Positions 18,531 through 28,198 of a DNA stretch of 32,818 nt are shown here, one piece after another. Under the pieces are notes generated by a model. The model saw only the letters and a list, made by a program, of their open reading frames with translations. It had not been told where the DNA came from and searched no databases. Source of the stretch: Clostridiales bacterium. Its GTDB lineage: Bacteria > Bacillota > Clostridia > Lachnospirales > Lachnospiraceae. Position 1 is the stretch's first letter. Every line of letters starts with the position of its first letter. The stretch is taken from the NCBI GenBank assembly GCA_021201035.1, contig JAJQFQ010000133.1, forward strand, positions 1 to 32,818. Direction: 5' to 3'. The position numbers and the translations under genes are program-made.

Positions 18531-19447
18531 TATTTTCTCACCTCATCCTGACCCTGCTTTTCATCTACGGAATTTTCTTCAGGAATTCGCCATTTCTTCT
18601 TTCGGAACAGACGCACGTACTGGACAAATACAACGATGCATCCGATAGCTGCCAACGCGATGATAAGCGCTTCCCTGTATGCTTTCATCCACTCTGAAGA
18701 AGAATCCAGCTCCTGCCTGTCTGCTTCCGCCTGCAAATCCTCTGTGTACTCCGTCCGTTCACCGGTCACAATCAGCCGGTGTGAGTTCACGCCGTAAGGC
18801 GTGCAGGTCATTAATGTCATCAGATCGAGGTCTTCCTGCGCCGTCACGGACGAAACATCGTCCGGTTCTATGACCTGTATGTCAAAAACACGATAAGCAA
18901 GGGTTTCATCCAGCACATGGATAAAAAACAGATCCCCTTCCTCCATCTCCACCAGGTCAGAGAACATTTTGGCAGAATTAATCCCCGTGTGTGCCGAGAT
19001 GACCGGCCTGCCGCCCGCCGTCCCGATCGGGAGCGCCGTGCCTTCCACATGCCCCGCACCTTTTGACAGTACCTCTGATGAAGTGCCGTGATAGACAGGC
19101 AGGTAAACATTGATCTTTGGAATTTCAATAAAGCACATGATCCCGGAACCGTCCGTATCCAGAACATCCTCATACTCCACATCGCATTCTGCCGCAAGGT
19201 ATTTTTCTGTAAACGGATCTGTCAATGACACTTCTGAGGCAAGGAGTTTCGTGTTATATGCCTCCGCCTCCGCCCGATAAACAGCCAGTTCTTCTGTAGA
19301 GGAAGAATCCATAACAGCTTCATATCCGTCTGCCGTGGACTCTGTTGCATGCTCAAACAGCCGGTTGCTCACCCACGGGTAAAGTGTCAGCATCAGCCCG
19401 GCAGCAACGATCAGGACAGCGAAAACTTTTTTCAGCCTGTCATGCAT
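18530..19447 (-). CDS. Class C sortase
   Basis: MCFIEIPKINVYLPVYHGTS..PVISAHTGINSAKMFSDL..DLMTLMTCTPYGVNSHRLIVTGERTEY, N- and C-terminal TM helices. Confidence 0.95.
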   Translation of the reverse strand: MHDRLKKVFAVLIVAAGLMLTLYPWVSNRLFEHATESTADGYEAVMDSSSTEELAVYRAEAEAYNTKLLASEVSLTDPFTEKYLAAECDVEYEDVLDTDGSGIMCFIEIPKINVYLPVYHGTSSEVLSKGAGHVEGTALPIGTAGGRPVISAHTGINSAKMFSDLVEMEEGDLFFIHVLDETLAYRVFDIQVIEPDDVSSVTAQEDLDLMTLMTCTPYGVNSHRLIVTGERTEYTEDLQAEADRQELDSSSEWMKAYREALIIALAAIGCIVVFVQYVRLFRKKKWRIPEENSVDEKQGQDEVRK

Positions 19448-19469
19448 TTGGCATGTCCTCCCATATCCC

Positions 19470-19482
19470 GCCCCAAAGGGGC
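19470..19482 (-). other. Intercistronic hairpin between pilin and first sortase
   Basis: GCCCC-AAA-GGGGC. Confidence 0.4.
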
Positions 19483-19498
19483 AGTGTGTACAGGAATA

Positions 19499-22405
19499 CT
19501 ATGCCTGCACCTTCTTGTTTTTACGTGTTACCATGTAAATACCGCCCGCCGCAACAGCCACGCCGATAATAGTAATCAGGTACAGTCCGTAACCGCCGGT
19601 CTGCGGGAGCAGGAAATTCCTGCTGTTCGTCACGGTCAGGACAACCGTCGCATCCTCAGACGTGATCTCTGTCTGATTAGAGTCTGCACCAAGAACCGTC
19701 GTATGGCTGGCCATTGTCGTTGTCACACCGTCAACCGTCGCATGTGCCTCAGCGATCTCGCCGACAAACATATCCGTGCCGCCGAGTGTACGTCCGTTGG
19801 CTTCCTCTGTCGCGGAATAAGAGATACTTTCGGAACCATCAAGCGCAATATCAGAAGACTGGTCATTGATCAGGTTTCCGTTCTCATCATAGATGCCGTT
19901 ATTGTAGGTGCTGATAATCGCTTCTACCACATTCGCATCTGCCTCATCCTGCGTCAGGCCCACGACACCTTCTACGGCAGCAATAATATCGCGATCTGTA
20001 GCAGAGATGTTGATATCGATCTGCTCACCAAGGATCTTATAACCATCATCGGTAGCCACCTCCGTCAATGTGTAATCATCTGCTTCAAGGCCGTAAATTT
20101 TGAGTGTACCGTCCGCTGCCGGAACAAAGGTGGTCGCACCGGTGCCCGTATTCGTATTCGAATCGTATACATATTCCTTGTCTGTCGACTTGCCGGTCAC
20201 ATAATAAATACCGTCCGCAGACTTCTCAGCTACTACATAATAAGAATCAGTCGCGTTATATAGCTTAAACTGTACTGCCGTCGGGTCGCCTTCACCGTCA
20301 GAGAACTCTTTCGTCAGGTCAAGCGCATAGCTGTACACATAGTTTCTGTCATTTAACTGGCTGTAATAACCGGAAGATGTACGCTCATAAGTCAGGACAA
20401 CGTTATTGGCATTGCCTTCATCGCCAAGTACAACGGAATCATCCGAGTTCACGGTTGCGGTGTAATACACCACCATATACATGTTGCGGAGACCATCCGT
20501 CATCAGAGTGCCGTCCAAAGCACAGATCTCGCCGTCTTCACCCATCGCGTCATCAACGTTATTGAGCACTTTCAGACCTGCTTCCGTAAACCGAAAGGTC
20601 ATCTGGTGGGATCCGTCCTCGATCTTGTTATAGATCTCACTGCCATAGCGGTCATAAACACCGGTGTAGTCTTTCGAATAAGACTCTATGTAAGTCTGGG
20701 AAGCGAGGTCTGTGTCATCTTCGCCGTCCGTATCCACAACATCCCATATCAGGATTGCTTTTTCAGTGTTGTTGGCATTCGCGTCATCCGCATTGTCATA
20801 AAACGCGACGCGTGCATCCCTGTTGTAGGTAATACCGGCTGCCAGAACGTCCGTGAAGGTATACTCCGTGATATACGTTGCCTGGGAAGTGATGTTCGGG
20901 AGTTTGGATACAATAATGTAATCCAGAACATCACCCTCAGAAGCCGTTGTCGTGTCGCGGTACTCAAAATCGACGGAATAGCCTGCACCGCCGGCGCCTG
21001 CCGTGATGCCGTCACCGGTATAACCGCCGCGGTTTGCCACATACGCATCATCATCGGTATCCGCGCTGGTCATGGCGGAGTTGGTATCCGGGTTATAAAC
21101 AATCAGAGAAGTGGAATCGAGGGCTGCGTCATAGTCGTTGCCGTCGTTCTCAACCGTGCCGTTCTTATTGCCGGTTGTCAGACCCGTATTTGCCTGATTA
21201 TGCCCGTTGCCATAGTCTTCCGTGCTGTTGCTGTACGCATTACGCACGCTCTTGTCAACGGTTGGGTTCCCGGACTGGTTCTTCGGATAAACAACCATGT
21301 CATAGAGCCATTTCTCACCGCCGGCATTTGTATCAGTCACACCATCGGCATCATGCTCCTCACCGCTTGTCTCCTCGCCGGTATCATCCGTATCAGAGGT
21401 ATTGGTAAACGGAAGCTCCACAAAGAACGGGTTCACAGTATCCGTGATTTCTTCCGGGACAGTCGTCTCTACCACAAGGTAAAGCCCGAGCGCCAGCCCG
21501 TCAATGGAAGTCATACCGGTGGAATCCGTCAGGTCAAGCTCAATCAGTTCGCTGCTGTTGAAGTTTGACATATCGGCGCTGCCGACTTCATCGTCATAGT
21601 CCTCATCTGTCAGGTCATCTTCCATTACATCCTCCGGATCCGTCAGGTTTCCGTTGTCAATCGTGTTATACGTGCGCAGGTAAGACTCCAACGCATTCTT
21701 TGCGGAAACGTTGTCAGACTCAAGAATCTCTGCCAGTGCTTCTGAAATCTGAGTGCTGGTATAATGAAGCACAGATACGTCAGAGCACTTGTTCGCCACG
21801 TTATCGTTGGTCATACCGTCGCCCGCACCGGATTTTGTCTCATATTTTGTCTCGATTGCCTCAGACGCCGGGAGGCTGCCGTTGACATTCAGGATCTCCT
21901 GCAATTCAACCGGAATCTCATAGACCAGAGTCACAGAGTTCGAGTCGCCGTTATTCATGCTGTAAGTTTCTACGTTGCCGACACGCAGAATGGTAAATCC
22001 GACACCTTCTACACCAAAATTGGAAAGGGTATCTTCGAGCTCTTCATCCGTCTCGCCGGTTGCTTTCCAGTCGCCCCCGGAGTAAACACCTGCCGACTCT
22101 GCCGCCGTGATGTCATACTTATGGATCGTCAGGCTGGCCGTCTTGCTGAGATCGATGATGTCCGCATTTGCCAGGTCTTCACCGGTTGCCGTGTTGTTGG
22201 CCGTATCGTTGGAGCTTGCACCTGCCTGCCCGCTATACGTATTAGTGTCTTTTCCACTGTCATAAACGGTTGTCGTGTTTGTACTGTCATAGATGTTCTG
22301 TTGCGTCGCGGCAAAAGTCGGAAGCGCAGATGCTGCCGGGCACGCTGCTACAGATGCCGTCAGCGAAAAAGCCAACATGGCCACTCTGAATTTTTGAAAT
22401 TTCAT
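19499..22405 (-). CDS. Major pilin, isopeptide-forming fimbrial protein with LPQTG anchor
   Basis: Signal peptide MKFQKFRVAMLAFSLTASVAACPAASA; pilin-like motif VVYPKN; C-terminus LPQTGGYGLYLITIIGVAVAAGGIYMVTRKNKK; RBS AAGGAGTGTACT-ATG. Confidence 0.93.
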   Translation of the reverse strand: MKFQKFRVAMLAFSLTASVAACPAASALPTFAATQQNIYDSTNTTTVYDSGKDTNTYSGQAGASSNDTANNTATGEDLANADIIDLSKTASLTIHKYDITAAESAGVYSGGDWKATGETDEELEDTLSNFGVEGVGFTILRVGNVETYSMNNGDSNSVTLVYEIPVELQEILNVNGSLPASEAIETKYETKSGAGDGMTNDNVANKCSDVSVLHYTSTQISEALAEILESDNVSAKNALESYLRTYNTIDNGNLTDPEDVMEDDLTDEDYDDEVGSADMSNFNSSELIELDLTDSTGMTSIDGLALGLYLVVETTVPEEITDTVNPFFVELPFTNTSDTDDTGEETSGEEHDADGVTDTNAGGEKWLYDMVVYPKNQSGNPTVDKSVRNAYSNSTEDYGNGHNQANTGLTTGNKNGTVENDGNDYDAALDSTSLIVYNPDTNSAMTSADTDDDAYVANRGGYTGDGITAGAGGAGYSVDFEYRDTTTASEGDVLDYIIVSKLPNITSQATYITEYTFTDVLAAGITYNRDARVAFYDNADDANANNTEKAILIWDVVDTDGEDDTDLASQTYIESYSKDYTGVYDRYGSEIYNKIEDGSHQMTFRFTEAGLKVLNNVDDAMGEDGEICALDGTLMTDGLRNMYMVVYYTATVNSDDSVVLGDEGNANNVVLTYERTSSGYYSQLNDRNYVYSYALDLTKEFSDGEGDPTAVQFKLYNATDSYYVVAEKSADGIYYVTGKSTDKEYVYDSNTNTGTGATTFVPAADGTLKIYGLEADDYTLTEVATDDGYKILGEQIDINISATDRDIIAAVEGVVGLTQDEADANVVEAIISTYNNGIYDENGNLINDQSSDIALDGSESISYSATEEANGRTLGGTDMFVGEIAEAHATVDGVTTTMASHTTVLGADSNQTEITSEDATVVLTVTNSRNFLLPQTGGYGLYLITIIGVAVAAGGIYMVTRKNKKVQA

Positions 22406-22643
22406 AGTACACTCCTTATATAAATTTATTTATATATTCCGTGCCTGCGCGCCGGACACAGAAATATACGCTGTGAAATATGAAACCTGTAAATGATAAT
22501 TACTTTTTGATCTATGTCTGAGAAAAAAAGAAATATGACACAGAAGAAATAAATGATTTACAAGAAAAATGCTATGATGTTCTGAATTGAAACAACTGCC
22601 CCGCATTCGGAAAGAATATCCTGCCAACGCAGTTATGAGGTAT

Positions 22644-22671
22644 ATTATAACAAAAAAAATCAAAATTGCAA
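22644..22671 (-). promoter_or_regulatory. Candidate pilus operon promoter with homopolymer in the spacer
   Basis: Minus strand TTGCAA - 16 nt (contains T8) - TATAAT, about 240 nt upstream of the pilin ATG. Confidence 0.5.
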
Positions 22672-22757
22672 GATGGAACTATACATTTTATACAAATTTT
22701 ATTTATAGTTTATATATGTATCATCATGCGGCACTTTCCGCCCTCAAACTCTGTCAG

Positions 22758-22786
22758 TTGCAGTTTGACACGATTTATGCTATATT
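22758..22786 (+). promoter_or_regulatory. Candidate promoter of the putP-like gene
   Basis: TTGCAG - 17 nt - TATATT upstream of the CDS at 22879. Confidence 0.45.
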
Positions 22787-22878
22787 GGAAAAATAGTTTA
22801 ACCGGCAAACAAACAGGTTTTCTGCAGCCCATCAAATCCATTACAGGGGGAAAATTCATTATTCGAGGAGATTGAGTT

Positions 22879-24405
22879 ATGACAGGCAAAACAATCGGAC
22901 TGCTGATTATCATGATCATCTATCTGTTGATGATGGTGATGATCGGTATCATCTATTCCAGAAAAAACAATGACGTCAGTGATTTCTATCTTGGTGGCCG
23001 AAAACTCGGTCCCATCGTCACAGCCATGAGCGCGGAAACATCCGACATGAGCAGCTGGCTGCTGATGGGACTGCCCGGTGTGGCGTACCTGAGCGGTTGC
23101 GCGGACGCCGGCTGGACAGCCATCGGTCTGGCCGTCGGTACCTACTTAAACTGGCTGATCGTGGCAAAGAGACTGCGGCGGTATTCAGTGAAAGCGAACA
23201 ACTCCATCACGATTCCGGATTTCTTTTCAAACCGTTACCGGGATAAGAGCCACTCGCTGCTCGCCATCTCAGCCCTTATTATTGTAATATTTTTCGTGCC
23301 GTACACAGCCTCGGGCTTTGCGGCATGCGGCAAATTATTTTCCACACTGTTCGGCGTACCTTATCTTCCTGCCATGCTGGTCAGTGCCGTTATCATTGTC
23401 GCATACACGACACTGGGCGGTTTTCTGGCTGCCAGCACGACCGACCTGATCCAGAGTATTGTCATGACCATCGCCCTGGTGGTTGTGATCTTCTTCGGCG
23501 TTCATGTGGCGGGAGGCCTTGATGTTGTCGTCAGCAACGCGAAATCACTCCCCGGATATCTCGATATGTTCCATACCTATGACGCAGCGTCCGGAACATC
23601 ATCCTCCTACGGCAGCCTGACTATCGCGTCCACGCTGGCCTGGGGACTGGGATATTTCGGCATGCCCCACATCCTGCTCCGCTTCATGGGCATCCGGGAT
23701 GAAAACAAATTAAAAATGTCCCGCCGGATCGCCTCTGTGTGGGTCGTGATCTCCATGTTTATTGCCATTTTTATCGGTATCATCGGTTATTCCATGTCTC
23801 AGGCCGGAGCCATCGATATCTTTACGACATCTTCGGAGTCCGAGACACTGGTCATCAAGACCGCCATGCTGCTGAGTACACACGGCGGACTGGCTATCGT
23901 AATCGCGGGCCTGATCCTTGCCGGTATTCTGGCATGCACCATGTCCACCGCAGATTCACAGCTTCTGGCAGCCTCCTCCAGTGTTTCCCAGAACCTGCTG
24001 AAAGATTGTCTGGGCATCAAGCTCTCCGAAAAATCATCCATGGTCATGGCGAGACTGACTGTCATCATCATTGCAATGGTCGCCGTGATTCTGGCGCACA
24101 ATCCGGATAGTTCGGTCTTCCAGATTGTGTCCTTCGCCTGGGCGGGATTCGGCGCCTCCTTCGGCGGTGTCATGCTGTTCTCCCTGTTCTGGAAGCGGAC
24201 AAACCGCAACGGCGCTCTGGGCGGTATGATCGTCGGCGGCGCCATGGTGTTTATCTGGAAATTCCTGATTGCTCCGATCGGCGGAGTCTTCGGTATTTAT
24301 GAGCTGCTTCCCGCTTTTGTCTGCTCATGCATCGTTATTGTGGTGGTGAGTCTGCTGACGGCGCCGCCGGATAAAGAGATTGTAGAAGAATTTGAGAGCG
24401 TGTAA
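22879..24405 (+). CDS. putP: Sodium/proline symporter (SSS family)
   Basis: DFYLGGRKLGPIVTAMSAETSDMSSWLLMGLPGVAYLSG..ADSQLLAASSSVSQNL; multiple TM segments; RBS CGAGGAG. Confidence 0.93.
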   Translation: MTGKTIGLLIIMIIYLLMMVMIGIIYSRKNNDVSDFYLGGRKLGPIVTAMSAETSDMSSWLLMGLPGVAYLSGCADAGWTAIGLAVGTYLNWLIVAKRLRRYSVKANNSITIPDFFSNRYRDKSHSLLAISALIIVIFFVPYTASGFAACGKLFSTLFGVPYLPAMLVSAVIIVAYTTLGGFLAASTTDLIQSIVMTIALVVVIFFGVHVAGGLDVVVSNAKSLPGYLDMFHTYDAASGTSSSYGSLTIASTLAWGLGYFGMPHILLRFMGIRDENKLKMSRRIASVWVVISMFIAIFIGIIGYSMSQAGAIDIFTTSSESETLVIKTAMLLSTHGGLAIVIAGLILAGILACTMSTADSQLLAASSSVSQNLLKDCLGIKLSEKSSMVMARLTVIIIAMVAVILAHNPDSSVFQIVSFAWAGFGASFGGVMLFSLFWKRTNRNGALGGMIVGGAMVFIWKFLIAPIGGVFGIYELLPAFVCSCIVIVVVSLLTAPPDKEIVEEFESV

Positions 24406-24460
24406 AAGCAAGGAGATTTTTTTAATCATTAACTGTTATCAAATGATTCGGGAGACAAAA

Positions 24461-24499
24461 GGGACATCAAAGATCCGGGCTGGCGATCTTCGATGTCCC
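24461..24499 (+). terminator. Rho-independent terminator after the putP-like gene
   Basis: GGGACATCAAAGATC-cgggctggc-GATCTTCGATGTCCC followed by TCTATTTG. Confidence 0.75.
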
Positions 24500-24553
24500 T
24501 CTATTTGTGTTATTTAATCTGTCCGGTATATATGCTGAATAAATATAAGCCGG

Positions 24554-24955
24554 TCAGCCTATATCCTGTAAATAGCCTCTTGAAATAGCTGAAACCACTC
24601 CCAGATCCGCCGGCAGCCATGCCACACTTCCCAAATCTTCCCTTGTCAGCCACCGCGCGGCCTCGTGTTCCTTCAGAACCAGATCACCGGATACTATTCT
24701 GCAAAGGAAACAATCCATCGACAGGTGAAAATCCGGATAGTCATATTCTACCGTATCCAACAAATCCCGCACCTCAATCTCTGTATCAAGTTCCTCCCTG
24801 ATTTCGCGCACCAATGCCTCCTGCGGAGTTTCGCCCGGCTCGATTTTTCCGCCGGGGAATTCCCAACCGTCCTTAAAAGCGCCGTATCCGCGCTGGGTGG
24901 CGAAAGCTTTGTTGTTTTCTATGATAATCGCTGCAACAACTCGTAATGTTTTCAT
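24554..24955 (-). CDS. NUDIX hydrolase (MutT / (deoxy)nucleoside triphosphate pyrophosphohydrolase-like)
   Basis: Nudix box GGKIEPGETPQEALVREIREELDTEI. Confidence 0.93.
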   Translation of the reverse strand: MKTLRVVAAIIIENNKAFATQRGYGAFKDGWEFPGGKIEPGETPQEALVREIREELDTEIEVRDLLDTVEYDYPDFHLSMDCFLCRIVSGDLVLKEHEAARWLTREDLGSVAWLPADLGVVSAISRGYLQDIG

Positions 24956-25018
24956 TAATATCGGTCACTACTCCTCTCCATGGGTCTGCACCAAATTATA
25001 CTGTCCTTTTCCTGATTA

Positions 25019-26395
25019 TCATCCAACAATATATTGATAAATATCCTCTCTCACCGGCGTATCCAGACTCCATTCAATCTTCACTGCCGTCTTCGTCGTA
25101 TTTGGCATACAAAACTCTTCCGCTTTTCCGGTAGCATACATGCGACCCAGATAATAAAACTCCTTTGAAATTTTATCATCTTTATTTTTTCGTACAAACA
25201 AATGCACATCAATACCGCGTTCTTTCGCAAACAGGAAATTCTGTACATCCTCCGACTGCTTTGTTCGACCGGATTTTGAAATTGCTATCAGCATACCGGC
25301 ATTCAGAAAATGGTCTTCGTATTTTGTTGTATCACTGATATCTGCCGATTTTTCATAATTGATAAACACAGGGAATGTCTTTGTCTTTTTGTCATATTTA
25401 TATCCGCCAATATTCAGCGGGACCTCATTATTTTCCCAGTTTAACAGACGACAGGCATCCTCATACGTATATTTTTGATACAATACAAAATCCGTGTTCT
25501 GGTAACGCTGCTTATAATTCGCATGGTATCTGGAAATGCCGAACTCAACCACTTCGTTGACAATTTCATAAAAATCCGGGTTTTGCAGCATTTTTTCAAA
25601 AGATCCGGATATCCCATAATCTCCACTTTCTTTTTCAATAAAAATGCAATTTTCATACGTCTTCCTTCCGAACCCGGATGGGAATTCGTTTGTCATCACA
25701 TTGATCAGATTCCTCTCTGCACCGCTGTCCATAGAAATGCCGTAGTCCTCTTTCAAGGACTCCTCCAGAATCCGTAAAATTTGATGGTGATAGGTCATCA
25801 ATCTCTTCAGCAGTTCAAGTTCCTGAACCCGTTTTCCGGCAGCGAGTTTTTTTTGAAATAAACTCTACTACCTTCTCCTCATCCTTCGACAACCGCACTT
25901 TATAATCTTTTTCATATTTCACAAGAAACTTATAATATGATCCAAGACTGTTGTTATCAAAAATCCGGCAGACATCCATCTCACCATAATCATCAAAATC
26001 TTTCAATCTCGGAATTCGACCCAGCTTATACTTAAGGTTTGTGTAATTCTCTTTAATCAGCCGAATATCACTGAAATTTGCACTATCTATCGCAGCAAAA
26101 ATTCTTTTTTTACTAATCTCATCAAAGTGAATCGTAGAAATGCCGGGAATAATTCGATCTCCCTCCATCACATAGCGGCGTATATTATCCTTATTGTAGC
26201 TGCGGTCTCCTGATAGAGCGATCGGAATCAGAAAATTATTCTTATAATTTCCGATAAAATCCAATACAACAACAAAATCTTTATTTTCTGATTTTCTTAA
26301 GCCTCTTCCGAGCTGCTGCACAAAAACAATCGCAGACTGTGTAGGACGAAGCATAATCACCTGATTGATTTCCGGAATTTCAACGCCCTCTGTTG
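25019..26395 (-). pseudogene. 3' remnant of a DEAD/DEAH-box helicase with DUF3427 C-terminal domain, 5'-truncated and frameshifted
   Basis: EGVEIPEINQVIMLRPTQSAIVFVQQLGRGLRKSENKDFVVVLDFIGNY (helicase motifs V/VI) in ORF 25815..26360 and its upstream extension; continues after a frame break in 25019..25801 (DUF3427-like). Helicase motifs I-IV are absent. Confidence 0.82.
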
Positions 26396-26565
26396 GGCGG
26401 ACAAAAATGATACAATGTAACGATGCACAAGGCTGTAAAAGGAATGGGTGTGCATTTTTACGATTGCTCCTGTTCTGCCCTGATGATTGATTTTAGCATA
26501 TTTTTCTTCTGATTACATCCGCTTTTTCTGAAAATTCACATACCCATTTTTCCAAACACAAAAAA

Positions 26566-26589
26566 GCACCCAGACCGAAGCCTGAATGC
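26566..26589 (-). terminator. Rho-independent terminator after the recombinase operon
   Basis: Minus strand GCATTCAGGC-TTCG-GTCTGGGTGC followed by TTTTTTG. Confidence 0.8.
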
Positions 26590-26617
26590 CGTTAAACCTG
26601 CTGCCTGTTTTCCTTTG

Positions 26618-28198
26618 TTACGCTTTTATCTCAGTGCCATCTTTAAACACCACCGTCACATCCTTCTTCGTCCGAACCACTATGTGGTCAACCAGACTGC
26701 CCCAGAGGCTGTCATCAAATTCCGTGATGATGTTCTCCTGCTCCTCGAGCACCTCGATGAACCTTCCCATCTGCTCATACCGCGCCTCCCTGGACGAAAT
26801 TTCGGAGCAGACTTCTTCGTGCCTGTTCTTCAAGCTATCGTAGCGCTCCACCAGTCCATTGTACCGCCTGTTGTATTCTTCCTGGTCCTGCGCGACTCTC
26901 GCGTTCTCAGCAACCGCTTTCTGCGTCATCTCAACCACAACCGCGATTTCTTCCTGCAGAGCGTCGCGCTCGGCAGCAAGAATGGAATTGTCACAGAGCA
27001 CCTGCCGAATTTCCCTTATGTTGGAAATCACCTCGTCTTTTTCGCCCACCAGCTTGTTTAGCGCGCTTATGAAGTATGCTTTTATCTCATCCTCCGTCAA
27101 ATGCGGCGTGGTACATTTCCTGTCGCCGTCAAACTTGTGGTTGCATCTGTAAATCACTCTGCGGTACTTGTCGTTTGAATGCCAGACCTTTGAGCCGTAC
27201 CAGCTGCCGCACTCCGCGCATTTCACTTTGGTAGAGAAAATGCTGACTCCGCTGTAACGCTCCTTGCTCCGGCTTCTTTTCTCAATCTCATCCTGCACGA
27301 TATCGAACATTTTCGGGTCGATGATTGCTTCATGATTCCCTTCCACATAGTACTGAGGAACCTCGCCTTCATTCTTTTTGACCTTCTTCTGAAGAAAGTC
27401 CACTGTGAAATGCTTCTGGAGCAGGGCGTCGCCCTTGTACTTCTCGTTGGTGAGGATGCTGTTAATAGTGGACTGGCTCCATTTCTCCTTGCCACCAGGC
27501 GTCAGAATTTTTCTTCTCGTAAGCTCCGCGGCAACCGAGTACATGGACATTCCGTCGAGGAAAAGTTTGTAGATAAGCCTGACAATCTTCGCCTCCTCCT
27601 CGTTTACCACAAGCTTCCCGGTTTCCTTATCCTTGTCAAGGCCAAGAAAACGGCTGTAAGCAAAGCTGACCTTTCCATCCGCGAAGCGCTTTCTGTGTCC
27701 CCAGGTGACGTTTTCTGAAATGGAGCGGCTCTCCTCCTGTGCCAGTGATGACATGATTGTAATGAGTAGCTCTCCCTTTCCATCAAAGGTCCAGATGTTC
27801 TCCTTTTCAAAATAAATCTCAATTCCGGCATCCTTCAGCTGCCGAACCGTGGTAAGGCTGTCAACTGTGTTTCTCGCGAATCGGCTCACTGACTTGGTCA
27901 CAATCAGATCTATTTTCCCCGCGAGCGCATCCGCGACCATTTCCTTAAAGCCTTCTCTGTGGCGGGTCGAGGTACCCGTGATTCCTTCATCTGTATACAC
28001 TTTTACAAATTCCCAGTCTGACCTTGCCTTGATGTAGTTCGTGTAATAATCTATCTGTGCCTGATAACTGGTAAACTGTTCATCGTGGTCTGTGGATACT
28101 CTGGCGTAGCCTGCCACCCGTCTTTTCTTTACCTCATTTATCGGCTGCTCAGAAAACTTACTGATACGAGCCGGTATTGCTGTTACTTTTCTAGCCAT
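26618..28198 (-). CDS. Large serine recombinase (full length, with coiled-coil)
   Basis: YARVSTDHDEQFTSYQAQIDYYTNYI..DEGITGTSTRHREGF..SVSRFARNTVD; zinc-ribbon CAECGSWYGSK; coiled-coil. Confidence 0.95.
   Translation of the reverse strand: MARKVTAIPARISKFSEQPINEVKKRRVAGYARVSTDHDEQFTSYQAQIDYYTNYIKARSDWEFVKVYTDEGITGTSTRHREGFKEMVADALAGKIDLIVTKSVSRFARNTVDSLTTVRQLKDAGIEIYFEKENIWTFDGKGELLITIMSSLAQEESRSISENVTWGHRKRFADGKVSFAYSRFLGLDKDKETGKLVVNEEEAKIVRLIYKLFLDGMSMYSVAAELTRRKILTPGGKEKWSQSTINSILTNEKYKGDALLQKHFTVDFLQKKVKKNEGEVPQYYVEGNHEAIIDPKMFDIVQDEIEKRSRSKERYSGVSIFSTKVKCAECGSWYGSKVWHSNDKYRRVIYRCNHKFDGDRKCTTPHLTEDEIKAYFISALNKLVGEKDEVISNIREIRQVLCDNSILAAERDALQEEIAVVVEMTQKAVAENARVAQDQEEYNRRYNGLVERYDSLKNRHEEVCSEISSREARYEQMGRFIEVLEEQENIITEFDDSLWGSLVDHIVVRTKKDVTVVFKDGTEIKA

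Noticed and set aside
19349-21568. Long plus-strand ORFs (304 and 320 aa) antisense to the pilin
   Set aside because: Shadow ORFs of the pilin's codon pattern; Ile/Arg/Val-rich, no RBS or domain signal.
22406-22640. Possible c-di-GMP riboswitch in the long pilin 5' leader
   Set aside because: No GEMM-like conserved core could be found by eye; the leader is simply AT-rich.
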